NCBI RefSeq assembly: GCF_046036945.1
Contig: NZ_JBJQOQ010000026.1
Coordinates: forward strand, 9,961-73,960
Source: Brevibacillus_C sp046036945
GTDB lineage: Bacteria; Bacillota; Bacilli; Brevibacillales; Brevibacillaceae
Direction of reading: 5' to 3'
DNA: 64,000 bases
The notes beneath the pieces are model-generated. The model worked only from the letters and a program-made list of their open reading frames with translations, did not search any database and had not been told where the DNA came from. Positions 40,867 through 49,707 of this stretch are shown piece by piece. Within the stretch, counting starts at the first letter, position 1. Each line of letters opens with the position of its first letter. The position numbers and the translations under genes are program-made.

Positions 40867-43371
40867 GTGAAACAAAAGATACTACTGCTCGTCGCAGCGG
40901 GAATTCTCTGTTTTTCCCACGCTGTGGAAGCTGCACCTTTTCCAGAAAAGACTGACGCTGTCGTCCAGGACGCCACGGGCAGTTTTCAACAGCAGGATCG
41001 TCAGAATTTTGCCGACTACGTTTCACAGCTTACGGGGGAGTACAAGGTGGTCGTGGTCAAAAGCACCAAGCCGGAAGCCGATTCCCCTGACGCCTACGCA
41101 GGGCTGCTGTACGACAACTACAACGTAAGCGAAGATACGTTAATGATCGTTCTCGATATGGAAACACAAGAGCTGGGGGTACATCCAGGGCCCGCCTTTG
41201 AGGCGAAGGGCGCTACGATGGACATGCTTCACCAAATGGTCAAAGCCTACTATGAGCCGTATCGCAACCAAAAGAGGTATCTGCCCGGCATCGAGCTGTT
41301 CGTCACGGAGGTGAACCGCGAGCTTGACCAGATTGCTGCCGGAAAGGGAACGATGGGCACGCCGGGCAGCGAGGATCCGGCTGCTCCTCCGGAGGATGCA
41401 AAGAAGGCAGAGGACAAGCATTCTCTCTGGAGCATCATACCCTGGTGGGCCTATCTGATCGTTCTGTTGATCGTCGCGGGAATTGTGGCGATGATCTTCG
41501 CCTTTGCCCGCCGCCGACGCATCTATTTCCAGGTGGACGATGTGGAGGACTGGAAGGACGAGCTGGTAGAAAAAATCAACGCGATCGATTTGGAAAAATC
41601 ACTCCGCCATGCCGCCGGATCGACCGAGGAATGGTACACGCTGCTGATCAACCGGAAGGAAAACCTGCTGCGCATCCGCATACCGGATGTGGAAATGATC
41701 ATTTTGGACGCGGAGGAAGCATGTTATCGGATGCGCTTCGGCCAGGCTTTGGACTTGCTGGACGAAGGCAGAGAACTGCTCGAGACGATAGAAGCAGAAC
41801 TGAACGAATTAAAAACCGAGACGGCAAAAGTGGCGACGGCGAAAAAAGAGAACAAGGCGGCCATACCGGAAATCGGCAAGCTGCTGGAGAGCGTGGAAAG
41901 AAAGCTGACCAATGTCCGCCTCGATTACGGGCTGTCGTTTCACGAGATGAAGGCGGCCATGGACGAAGCGGAAAAAAGGCGCTCGGAAGTGAAGCGGGCG
42001 CTGGCCAGCGGCGATGAACTGAAAGCGTATGAGATCAGCGTGAGCACGCAGCAGCAATTGACAGCCTTGTCGGAGGCGCTGGAAAAATTGCCGGAGCTGT
42101 ATACGCGTGTGAACAAGGAACTGCCCGAGGATCTGAAGCAGTTGGAAAATGACATCATGGAACATGCCGGCAGCGGATACGATCTGGGCCGAAGTTACCT
42201 CGACGACTCCCTGCTGCAGGTGAAGCAGCTGCTCATCGCGGCGAAATCCGCTTTTGAAGAAGGAAATGTACAGCTTGTCGAAACGCATATCAAGGCATTT
42301 GAAATCAAGCGCGAGGCCGTCTACCGCAGCCTGGAGGAGAGTGCTCTCCAGCAGCGGGAGGCAGCTGCTGCGGCGGCAGTCCAAGCAGCCCCCGATCAGC
42401 CGGTGGAGAAAGTGGCGCCAGGGGCTTTAGAGGAAGTCCGGGAGGAGGCGACAGGCGAATCGGAGGTGGCTGAGCCGGTATCGGCAGACGAAGTCGAGGC
42501 CGAAGCTCCTCCGGTAGAACCCGCAGTCGACACACCGGCAGCCGATCTGCCGCATGTACCCGAAGAGCCAGCCATTGAAGAGCCGGCTGAAGAAGAAATG
42601 GCGGAGGAACCGGCGGAAGCGCCTGCCGTACTGCCTAGAGAGGAAGCTCCAGAGATCTTCGCGCCCGGGCCGGCAGTGGAGCGTGAGGCAGCTCCAGCAG
42701 ATAGGCCGGCACCAAGGCAGGAGAAACAGCCTGTCGCCAGACCCGCCGAGACAACGGCCGGTGAAGCTGCAGACGAGTTTGAGTACGAACTGGTTATGCC
42801 GAAGGCCAGTGAGCCCGCGTTTGAACCTGAACCGCCGGCGGAGAAGCAGGCACTGTCCGTGTACCACTTGATTCTCGAATCAGAGGATGACGTTCTCGAC
42901 GAGATGGAACGCATCTCCGGTTCATTGGTTCGGATTCGCCAGCAGATCAAGCGAAGCTATCTCCCGGGAGTCCCGGCCAGCGTGTTGATGCATTTTGACA
43001 GCGTGGTACAAGCGCTGGGCCGCGTGCAGATTGCCATGGAGCGGTACAACTACAGCATGGATGAGATCGCCATCCTGCTGCGCGAAGCCAATGAAGAACT
43101 CAGGCTGACGGAAAAGTCGGCAAAAGAGACGATCTCCTACTGCCAAAAGGCAGAGGGAGCGATTCAGTATACCAACCGCTACCGCAGGCACAACAGGAAG
43201 GTGGACGAGCTGCTGGGCAAGGCGGAGCTGGCTTTCCGCGATTTGCGCTTCCAGGAAGCGATGCAGCTGGCCGAGGAGGCGCGGCTGGTCGTCGAAGGAG
43301 AGCAAGAGGAAGAACCGGTTGCCGCAAGCCGATGGCTGCTTCGGAAAAAGCAGAAGGGAGCGGGGAACTAG
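40867..43371 (+). CDS. EzrA-like septation regulator fused to an exported TPM domain
   Basis: 834 residues. Signal-like N-terminus (1-23), then a TPM/YgcG domain outside the membrane (about 25-160; DSPDAYAGLLYDNYN, LMIVLDMETQELGV), one membrane helix (191-213) and an EzrA-type cytoplasmic spectrin-like coiled coil (about 220-520). Matches to EzrA include the RFGQALDLLDEGRELLETI and LPELYTRVNKELPEDL segments. A Pro/Glu/Ala-rich stretch (about 520-665) interrupts the coiled coil before a C-terminal helical part. EzrA tunes FtsZ ring formation. Location near nifZ-thiI fits ezrA. GTG start at 40867 follows AAAGGGG. The TPM part is not in Bacillus EzrA. Confidence 0.85.
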   Translation: MKQKILLLVAAGILCFSHAVEAAPFPEKTDAVVQDATGSFQQQDRQNFADYVSQLTGEYKVVVVKSTKPEADSPDAYAGLLYDNYNVSEDTLMIVLDMETQELGVHPGPAFEAKGATMDMLHQMVKAYYEPYRNQKRYLPGIELFVTEVNRELDQIAAGKGTMGTPGSEDPAAPPEDAKKAEDKHSLWSIIPWWAYLIVLLIVAGIVAMIFAFARRRRIYFQVDDVEDWKDELVEKINAIDLEKSLRHAAGSTEEWYTLLINRKENLLRIRIPDVEMIILDAEEACYRMRFGQALDLLDEGRELLETIEAELNELKTETAKVATAKKENKAAIPEIGKLLESVERKLTNVRLDYGLSFHEMKAAMDEAEKRRSEVKRALASGDELKAYEISVSTQQQLTALSEALEKLPELYTRVNKELPEDLKQLENDIMEHAGSGYDLGRSYLDDSLLQVKQLLIAAKSAFEEGNVQLVETHIKAFEIKREAVYRSLEESALQQREAAAAAAVQAAPDQPVEKVAPGALEEVREEATGESEVAEPVSADEVEAEAPPVEPAVDTPAADLPHVPEEPAIEEPAEEEMAEEPAEAPAVLPREEAPEIFAPGPAVEREAAPADRPAPRQEKQPVARPAETTAGEAADEFEYELVMPKASEPAFEPEPPAEKQALSVYHLILESEDDVLDEMERISGSLVRIRQQIKRSYLPGVPASVLMHFDSVVQALGRVQIAMERYNYSMDEIAILLREANEELRLTEKSAKETISYCQKAEGAIQYTNRYRRHNRKVDELLGKAELAFRDLRFQEAMQLAEEARLVVEGEQEEEPVAASRWLLRKKQKGAGN

Positions 43372-43577
43372 TGCCCTTGTTCTACCCGGTATTCCTCATC
43401 CTGATCGGACTGCTTGTGATGTTGCAGCCGAAGACGAAAAGGTGGCAGCGGCGCATTTCCGCCCACGTAGGCGGGGATCAAAGGCGGGTGAAATCGCGCG
43501 CCAATACCTTCTTTTTACTCGGCTTTTGCTTTGTTCTCACAGGATTTGCCCTCTTGTATCGGGCGACAACCCAGTAG
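43371..43577 (+). CDS. Small two-helix membrane protein (hypothetical)
   Basis: 68 residues with two hydrophobic segments (LFYPVFLILIGLLVML and TFFLLGFCFVLTGFALLY) separated by a basic loop. The GTG start shares one base with the ezrA-like stop (TAGTG), and GGGAGCGGGG lies upstream, so translation is coupled to EzrA-TPM. It may be an accessory of that protein. Unrecognised family. Confidence 0.7.
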   Translation: MPLFYPVFLILIGLLVMLQPKTKRWQRRISAHVGGDQRRVKSRANTFFLLGFCFVLTGFALLYRATTQ

Positions 43578-43583
43578 AATCGA

Positions 43584-43622
43584 AAAAAAGTCTCTCACCG
43601 CCAGCCGGTCAGAGACTTTTTT
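43584..43622. terminator. Bidirectional terminator
   Basis: AAAAAGTCTCT and AGAGACTTTTT surround a GC-rich loop between convergent genes, overlapping the 3' end of the flavoprotein gene. Confidence 0.85.
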
Positions 43623-44904
43623 CTGTCTTTTCTTCGAGCGCCAAACGGGCGCTGTGGTATCCGGCCACGTAACCGGAGGAGAAGGCGATCGTGATATTGT
43701 AGCCCCCGGTGTGGGCGTGGACGTCCATCACTTCACCGGCGAAAAAGAGTCCCGGCATCAGCTTGGACTGCATCGTCCTAGGATCAATCTCTTTCACCGA
43801 AACGCCGCCGCCTGTAATGAAAGCTTCTGAGAGGGACAGCGTGCCGGTTATCGTCATGGGAAAGCGTTTGATGGCCGCGGCAAACTCCTGCCAATTTCGC
43901 TTGGACAGATGGTCAAAAGTCATTTCCTCGGGAATATCAGCCAGCTTTAGCAGGAGCGGAATCAAACGTTCCGGCAGAAACCCTTTCAAGACGTTTTTTA
44001 CCGCCTTTTTCGGCTGATCCGCCATGCGGCTCCAGCTCTCGGCAAAGATCTCCTCCTGCGATTTGTCCGGCATCATGTCGACCGTGAGGGACAGCGGGAC
44101 TTGTCCGACCGAACGCTGTGTAACCGAGACGTAATGGCCCATCCGCAGAGCAGCCGGACCGGACAGGCCAAAGTGGGTAAAAATCACGTCTCCTGTCTGG
44201 GAGCTCACTTTTTTGCCCTTGGGATGGTAGAGGGTCAGTTCCACCTCGCGCAGCGACAGCCCTTGCAGTACCTTGTCCCGGATAAAAGAGTCGCTGGCCA
44301 CCAACGGCACCTCTGTCGGGTACAAATCTGTAATCGTATGTCCGGCGTCTTCGGCCCAGCTGTATCCATCTCCTGTGGAACCTGTCTGCGGGACGGAGCA
44401 GCCGCCGACGGCGACGATGACACAGGGAGCAAGCAGTGTTTCTCCTGATTTTAGCAGGATGCCGCGGACGCTGCCTTGTTCGTACAGTACCCGCTGGACC
44501 GGGCTGGCAAGGCGGAACGTCACCCCCTGCTGCCGTACCTTGTCGATCAGGGCGCCCGCGACGGTGGACGCCTTGTCCGTGACGGGAAACATCCGGCCGT
44601 GATCCTCTTCCTTTAAAGCAACTCCCAGCCCTTCGAAATAGCTGATGATGTCTTGGTTGCCAAACTGGGCAAAAGCGCTGTGCATAAACCGGCCGTTGCC
44701 AGGCATCATCTTGATCAGTTCGTCCAACTCTTTGGCATTGGTGACATTGCAGCGTCCGCCGCCGGAGATGATCAGCTTTCGCCCCAGCTTCGCTCCCTTT
44801 TCCACCAGACAGACAGACGCTCCCTGGGCCGATGCCGAGACTGCTGCCATTAATCCGGCCGGCCCGCCGCCGACGACGATCACATCGTAGTTGCTCGTAT
44901 CCAT
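43609..44904 (-). CDS. BaiN/HI0933-family NAD(P)/FAD-dependent oxidoreductase
   Basis: 431 residues. The N-terminal Rossmann motif VVGGGPAGLMAAV binds FAD, followed by GRKLIISGGGRCN, which is typical for HI0933 flavoproteins, and a C-terminal GGYNITIAFSSGYVAG segment. The ATG at 44904 follows AAAGGATGG and gives the correct family length; 34 upstream codons are unrelated. The substrate is unknown. Confidence 0.9.
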   Translation of the reverse strand: MDTSNYDVIVVGGGPAGLMAAVSASAQGASVCLVEKGAKLGRKLIISGGGRCNVTNAKELDELIKMMPGNGRFMHSAFAQFGNQDIISYFEGLGVALKEEDHGRMFPVTDKASTVAGALIDKVRQQGVTFRLASPVQRVLYEQGSVRGILLKSGETLLAPCVIVAVGGCSVPQTGSTGDGYSWAEDAGHTITDLYPTEVPLVASDSFIRDKVLQGLSLREVELTLYHPKGKKVSSQTGDVIFTHFGLSGPAALRMGHYVSVTQRSVGQVPLSLTVDMMPDKSQEEIFAESWSRMADQPKKAVKNVLKGFLPERLIPLLLKLADIPEEMTFDHLSKRNWQEFAAAIKRFPMTITGTLSLSEAFITGGGVSVKEIDPRTMQSKLMPGLFFAGEVMDVHAHTGGYNITIAFSSGYVAGYHSARLALEEKTEKSL

Positions 44905-45045
44905 TCTATTACCATCCTTTATGCCTCTGCATGCAATTGGTACTATCATAGCGCAAAAACAAAACGCTTTCCAAGGAGGACGAGCGAAAAAATTGTAACG
45001 GGGCACCGGTGCCTTTCGTCAAAAAAGAAAGAGAGGGTGAGGGAC

Positions 45046-46254
45046 ATGAGACATTTTGGAGCAACCTCCGTACTGATCGGGGTGCTTTCTTTTGTGTTAG
45101 TGACGGGATGTTCGGCAGTGAATGGGATGGGGACAGGCACTCCGCAGCAGGTGCCGGAGAAGCAAGAGCAGCAAGAGCAGCAGACGGTAAGCGTGCCGCC
45201 TGATCCTGCAAAGAGACCGGCAACTCCGACTGAGCCAGAGGCGCCACCAAAACAGCCGGAGAGGCCAGAACAAGCGGTGGAAAATACGGAAGATTTGGCC
45301 GTCTACAAAGGACCTGTGGAACACATCTTTTTTCATCCCTTGATCGCCTACCCGGAACTGGCGTTTGACGGGGATGCGATGTCCAAAGGTTATGACGATT
45401 GGTTTGTTACCGTTACGGAATTTGACCGGATCATCCAGGCGCTCTACGAACACGATTACATGCTGATCGACATTCACGCGCTGTACGAGGAAAAAATGGA
45501 GAACGGCAAAAAGGTGATCACCCCCAAGGAACTGCTTTTGCCAAAGAACAAGAAGCCGCTGATTCTTTCGATCGACGATCTCAACTACTACGATTACATG
45601 CTGGAGAATGGCAACGTGTTCAGATTGATTTTGGATGAAAATGGAAATATTGCGACGTATTCAAAGAACCCAAAAGGGGAAGAAGTCATCTCCCATGAAA
45701 ACGAAATCATTCCGATCTTGGATGCATTTGTGAAGCAGCACCCTGACTTCTCTTTTCACGGAGCAAAAGGCGTGATTGCCTTGACCGGGTATCAAGGAGT
45801 GCTGGGCTACCGGACGAACGAGCTTGATTCGCCTGAGTACGAAAGCGTCAAAAAGCAGGCGCTGCAAGTCATCGCGCGCCTGAAGGAGACCGGGTGGACG
45901 TTTGCCTCGCACGGCTACGGCCATTTGGATGCCGTTCGCGTCAGCTACGATCGCTTGGTTGCAGATACCGAGCAGTGGAAAAAGGAAGTGGAACCGCTGA
46001 TCGGACCTACTTCAGTTTACATCTATCCATACGGAAGCCGGGTCGAGACGGGTAGCCCCAAATACAACTATCTGGTCAAAGCGGGTTTTCCCATGCTCTG
46101 CTCGGTCGGACCGGCTCCCTATCTCAAATACACGCCCAATTCCGTCATGATGGACCGCCGGCACATCGACGGCATTTCGCTGAAGACCCAGCAGGATCGG
46201 TTAAAGCCGCTGTTTGACGCCGAAGAGGTGATTGACAGCGTCCGTCCCCGCTAG
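45046..46254 (+). CDS. Polysaccharide deacetylase family lipoprotein
   Basis: About 402 residues. A lipoprotein signal ends in the lipobox LVTGC (Cys near 22), followed by a Gln/Pro-rich spacer. The NodB-type domain has LSIDDLNYYDYM (metal Asp pair) and SHGYGHLD in place of the usual HTxxH motif. It may deacetylate wall or surface glycans. A GTG at 45037 is an alternative start. It lies between a flavoprotein gene and an M42 peptidase gene. Confidence 0.85.
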   Translation: MRHFGATSVLIGVLSFVLVTGCSAVNGMGTGTPQQVPEKQEQQEQQTVSVPPDPAKRPATPTEPEAPPKQPERPEQAVENTEDLAVYKGPVEHIFFHPLIAYPELAFDGDAMSKGYDDWFVTVTEFDRIIQALYEHDYMLIDIHALYEEKMENGKKVITPKELLLPKNKKPLILSIDDLNYYDYMLENGNVFRLILDENGNIATYSKNPKGEEVISHENEIIPILDAFVKQHPDFSFHGAKGVIALTGYQGVLGYRTNELDSPEYESVKKQALQVIARLKETGWTFASHGYGHLDAVRVSYDRLVADTEQWKKEVEPLIGPTSVYIYPYGSRVETGSPKYNYLVKAGFPMLCSVGPAPYLKYTPNSVMMDRRHIDGISLKTQQDRLKPLFDAEEVIDSVRPR

Positions 46255-46391
46255 CGGCTGGACCTCGGTGCCATTTTGCCAGGGAAGCTGCCTGGTCTGC
46301 CAGCCGTATAGCCGGTTGCATTTGCCCTTCGGTTGGCAGATAATAAATGGTAGGTTTCACAAGCTGGATCGTATCGAAGGAGGTTGTTCGC

Positions 46392-47468
46392 TTGACCGCT
46401 GATTTTCAAATGGAATTGTGGAAGCGGCTTACGGAGGCGCCGGGCGTTCCCGGTTTTGAAGGACCCGTTCGCGTCATCATGCGGGAGTACATGGACAAAT
46501 ATACAGATGAAATTACATATGACAACCTGGGCAGCATCTTTGGCGTCAAACGGGGCGACGAGCAAGGGCCGCGGATCATGGTGGCGGGCCATATGGACGA
46601 AGTCGGCTTCATGGTGACCCGCATCTCCGAGAAAGGCTTCCTGTCTTTTCAACCGCTCGGCGGCTGGTGGAGCCAGGTGCTGCTCGCTCAGCGAGTGCAG
46701 GTGATCACGGACAAGGGACCGATCGATGGAGTGATCAGCTCCATTCCGCCGCACGTTCTGAGCGACGAGGTGCGGAACCGTCCGATGGACATCAAGAATA
46801 TGTACATCGACATCGGGGTGGACAGCAAGGAAGCGGCGGAAAAAGCGGGCGTTCGCCCCGGCCAGCCAATCGTTCCCGTCTGTCCGTTTACGGTCATGGC
46901 AGATGAGCGGAAAATCATGGCCAAAGCGTGGGACAACCGCTATGGCTGTTCCCTGGCGATCGAGCTGCTCAAGGAACTGAGCGAGCATCCCGGCCACCCG
47001 AACGTCATTTACGCGGGTGCGACCGTGCAGGAAGAGGTGGGATTGCGCGGGGCCAAAACGGCGGCAAACATGATCGACCCCGAACTGTTCCTGGCGCTGG
47101 ATGCCAGTCCGGCAGGCGACATTCCAGGGGTAAAGGACGGCATGGGCAAGCTTGGAGAAGGGCTGCTGATGCGCATTTTTGACCGGACCATGGTGACGCT
47201 GCCCGGCCTGCGCGACTTTTTGATCGACACCTGTGAGAGCGAAGGGATCAAGTACCAGTTTTTCATCAGTCAGGGCGGTACGGATGCCGGCGCAGTTCAC
47301 CTGCATGGAAAAGGGGTGCCATCTGCCGTTATCGGCATTCCTGCCCGCTACATCCACAGCCATGCGGCGATTATGAACCGGGACGACTACGAAGCCGCCA
47401 AACGGCTGCTGATCGCCGTTGCGAAGAAAATGGACCGGGCTACGCTTGATGCGATTCGCGCTCGCTAG
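46392..47468 (+). CDS. M42 family metallopeptidase (YtoP-like aminopeptidase)
   Basis: 358 residues. Metal and catalytic residues of the M42 family are recognisable: GHMDEVGFM, AWDNRYG, QEEVGLRGAK, ALDAS and HSHAAIMN. These are dinuclear-metal aminopeptidases. The TTG at 46392 is chosen because AAGGAGG lies 8 bases upstream. The location between these genes and ytrHI is consistent with Bacillus ytoP. Confidence 0.93.
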   Translation: MTADFQMELWKRLTEAPGVPGFEGPVRVIMREYMDKYTDEITYDNLGSIFGVKRGDEQGPRIMVAGHMDEVGFMVTRISEKGFLSFQPLGGWWSQVLLAQRVQVITDKGPIDGVISSIPPHVLSDEVRNRPMDIKNMYIDIGVDSKEAAEKAGVRPGQPIVPVCPFTVMADERKIMAKAWDNRYGCSLAIELLKELSEHPGHPNVIYAGATVQEEVGLRGAKTAANMIDPELFLALDASPAGDIPGVKDGMGKLGEGLLMRIFDRTMVTLPGLRDFLIDTCESEGIKYQFFISQGGTDAGAVHLHGKGVPSAVIGIPARYIHSHAAIMNRDDYEAAKRLLIAVAKKMDRATLDAIRAR

Positions 47469-47482
47469 AGGGACCAGATCAG

Positions 47483-47989
47483 ATGAACGGGATCTTCTTT
47501 TACCGCTGGGTGCAGGACGGCGAAGCCCGGCTGGAATACAACTTTTACGAGAATCAGTTCGCCCCGACCAATCTTGTTGTTCACAAAGTGTTCAGGGCGA
47601 TGCTTGAATCAGTGCGGCAAAGAGTAGACCGCCTGGAGGTAGAGTACAATGACAGCCTGCTCGCCGAGAAACTCGGAAGGCAGGCTGGCGAGGTGCTCCG
47701 GTTTTTGGGGGCAAGCCGGGAAAACTTGGTGGATCACAAGAGCGGTGATGTCGTCGTCAGCCGCAGTTTTCGCGCAGAGCTGACCGAGGAGCGCTATCAA
47801 TACTTTTACAAGCTGCTGGACGTGGCGCTGTTTCCGCGCTTCGGGTTGTCGGAGGGGGAGCGGGAGCACATCTCGTTCCATTATGGCCAGTACCTGCTGC
47901 TGCGGATTCCGCTGGCGGAAGAACGGCAGTTTTACGATCAGCTCGAAGGCTGGCAGGTGCCCTATCAGATACGGGACATTCAAAAGTAA
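47483..47989 (+). CDS. Uncharacterised protein, coupled to M42 peptidase
   Basis: 168 residues, soluble, acidic, no membrane segment or signal. It begins 15 bases after the peptidase stop and has a strong terminator behind it, so it shares the transcript. Residues around FRAELTEERYQYFYKLLDVALFPRFG are striking for their aromatic content, but I cannot place it in a family. Confidence 0.75.
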   Translation: MNGIFFYRWVQDGEARLEYNFYENQFAPTNLVVHKVFRAMLESVRQRVDRLEVEYNDSLLAEKLGRQAGEVLRFLGASRENLVDHKSGDVVVSRSFRAELTEERYQYFYKLLDVALFPRFGLSEGEREHISFHYGQYLLLRIPLAEERQFYDQLEGWQVPYQIRDIQK

Positions 47990-48000
47990 CACGGCATAAG

Positions 48001-48047
48001 AGAAGGTGTTTGCGACTCAGGCTCGCAAACACCTTCTGCGATTTTTT
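48001..48047. terminator. Strong bidirectional terminator
   Basis: AGAAGGTGTTTGCGA pairs perfectly with TCGCAAACACCTTCT; GCGATTTTTT follows. Confidence 0.92.
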
Positions 48048-48184
48048 CAGGTTGACGGGCGGTTTGGCCCCTCCAGTTTTTTGCTGCCATATCCAGGCTC
48101 GTCGTTTTGCGCGGATTTTGGCTGATGGTTGGTCTCTTTGCGGACGTCGACGTTATTGGAAACACGCTCTTTGGAATACTTCAT
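48047..48184 (-). CDS. Small hydrophilic protein (45 aa)
   Basis: 45 residues, highly polar, starting MKYSKERVSNNVDVRKET and ending KKLEGPNRPST, no cysteine. GGAGGGCGGCT precedes the ATG, a good ribosome binding site. It follows the 50-aa gene by 14 bases on the same strand. Such short, lysine/asparagine-rich proteins are common among spore components, but similarity is only general. Confidence 0.65.
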   Translation of the reverse strand: MKYSKERVSNNVDVRKETNHQPKSAQNDEPGYGSKKLEGPNRPST

Positions 48185-48198
48185 AGCCGCCCTCCGCG

Positions 48199-48351
48199 TT
48201 ATTCCCAGTACAGGAAGCGATAATCGTCATCCTGTCTTTGCAGTTCCTCATGCCATCTGGCCGCCTGCTTGTCTTCCATGCGATAAAGCAGGGAAGCGAG
48301 CGGCACGGAGCGGGATTCAAAGTCGTCTTCTTCATAAGGTCGATAGTTCAT
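48199..48351 (-). CDS. Small protein (50 aa), coupled to MFS exporter
   Basis: 50 residues, acidic, beginning MNYRPYEEDDFESRS and ending DDYRFLYWE. Its ATG overlaps the TGA of the transporter gene (ATGA), with GAAGGGAG upstream, so it is translated together with the transporter. No family recognised. Absence of membrane segments argues for a soluble partner or an unrelated passenger. Confidence 0.65.
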   Translation of the reverse strand: MNYRPYEEDDFESRSVPLASLLYRMEDKQAARWHEELQRQDDDYRFLYWE

Positions 48352-49601
48352 CGGAGTTTCTCCCTTCGGCGAAAGATGAGTTGTTCAGGCCGGCCCTGCC
48401 GGTGGCGCGGTTTGGCGTACAAAGCAAACAGGCCGACCAGCGAGGCGAAGCAAACCGTAACGATTCCGTAAACGATCCAGGGGGTACTGCTGCCCACGCC
48501 GCCTAACTTTTGGATGAGGTAGCCGCCAATCGAGGTGCCCAAGGCGCTGCCGATCCCGGAAATGAAATTTCCGATCGCAAAGTATACGCTGAGCCATTGT
48601 GTCTCCGAAAAGTATCCGATCAAGCTGTCCAGTACCGGCAAAAACATCATTTCCCCAAAAATAAAGATGACGGCGGAGGCGCTCAGCATCGGAAAGCTGC
48701 GGGCAAAGCCCAGCAAAAACAGTCCCGTCCCGATCAGCAGCGTGCCGACTACCAAGGAGATATAAGGGTTTATCCGGTTGAGTACAAGCCGCAAAACCAG
48801 CCCTTGAAACAGGACGACAACCGTGGAGTTTATGGTGTAGATCAGACCGATCGTGGCGGCTGTGCCAAGGACGTGTTCCCCCCGCAGCGGAAGAACGAAG
48901 GCAAACTGGGCATACAGCGCCCAGATCAGCAGGGATACGGCGGAAAAGAGCAAAAAACTGCGATGCCGCAAAATCCGCGTATACTCAGACAGGGGCAGCG
49001 GCCGGCAGTCATCCCCGGTGCAGCGGTCGCGCGGCAAAGTGAATCTGGCGAGCAGCGCCACCAGCCAGAACAGCCCGGCAGCGCAGAGGAACAACCGGCG
49101 ATTGGTCGTCAGCGCAAACAAAGTCACCACCAGGCCGGCGATAATAATCCCCAGGTTGGCGGAGATAGCCCGTCCCGAAAAAGCGGTGGTGCGGTATTTC
49201 TCCGCTACGACATTGGCGATCATCGCCTTGAGTGCCGGAGCGTAAAATCCCAGACCAATCCCGTTGAGCAGCGAGAACGCCAGAAACGCCAGATAGGGCT
49301 GGCTGAAACTGTAGCCCAGCATGGCTGCTCCTTGCAAGGCAGCGCCTGTCGTCATCACGGCACGCCTTCCGTAGCGGTCAGCCAGTACCCCGCCTGCCAG
49401 ACTCGCCGCCTGGAAGGCGAAGCTTCCAATTCCCAGCACGGTCCCCACTTCTGTCAGAGACAAGGAATGGACCTTTTTCAAAAAGACGGGAAAGATGGGA
49501 GAGATCAGGTACGTTGCGACGTGAACGATGAAAACTCCGATCAGCAGGAAAACATAGGGGCGATTTTTCAGCAAGGTCTTTGTTAAGGCTTGCAGGGCCA
49601 C
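48348..49601 (-). CDS. MFS transporter
   Basis: 417 residues, 12 predicted membrane helices. The loop 2-3 motif GVLADRYGRRAVM is the MFS signature (GxLaDrxGrr). Sugar or drug exporter-like; substrate unknown. The GTG at 49601 follows GGGAGGGG at good spacing. It leads a minus-strand unit with two small genes behind it. Confidence 0.88.
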   Translation of the reverse strand: MALQALTKTLLKNRPYVFLLIGVFIVHVATYLISPIFPVFLKKVHSLSLTEVGTVLGIGSFAFQAASLAGGVLADRYGRRAVMTTGAALQGAAMLGYSFSQPYLAFLAFSLLNGIGLGFYAPALKAMIANVVAEKYRTTAFSGRAISANLGIIIAGLVVTLFALTTNRRLFLCAAGLFWLVALLARFTLPRDRCTGDDCRPLPLSEYTRILRHRSFLLFSAVSLLIWALYAQFAFVLPLRGEHVLGTAATIGLIYTINSTVVVLFQGLVLRLVLNRINPYISLVVGTLLIGTGLFLLGFARSFPMLSASAVIFIFGEMMFLPVLDSLIGYFSETQWLSVYFAIGNFISGIGSALGTSIGGYLIQKLGGVGSSTPWIVYGIVTVCFASLVGLFALYAKPRHRQGRPEQLIFRRREKLR

Positions 49602-49667
49602 ACCTCCCCTCCCGTTCATTCCTGTTTAGTATGGGAGAAAGACAGCGGTAAATATTCGTCTCGCAAA

Positions 49668-49702
49668 AAGAAGCGATTGGCAATACGCCAATCGCTTCTT
49701 TC
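49668..49702. terminator. Terminator of the purine permease gene
   Basis: AAGAAGCGATTGGC pairs with GCCAATCGCTTCTT. It ends the minus-strand permease gene, 6 bases beyond its stop; the A-run on the plus side provides the T-run. Confidence 0.88.
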
Positions 49703-49707
49703 TTCTG

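Noticed and set aside
48510..49586. Plus-strand open frame over the MFS gene
   Set aside because: Gln/Arg-rich translation with no family likeness; the minus-strand frame has 12 membrane helices.
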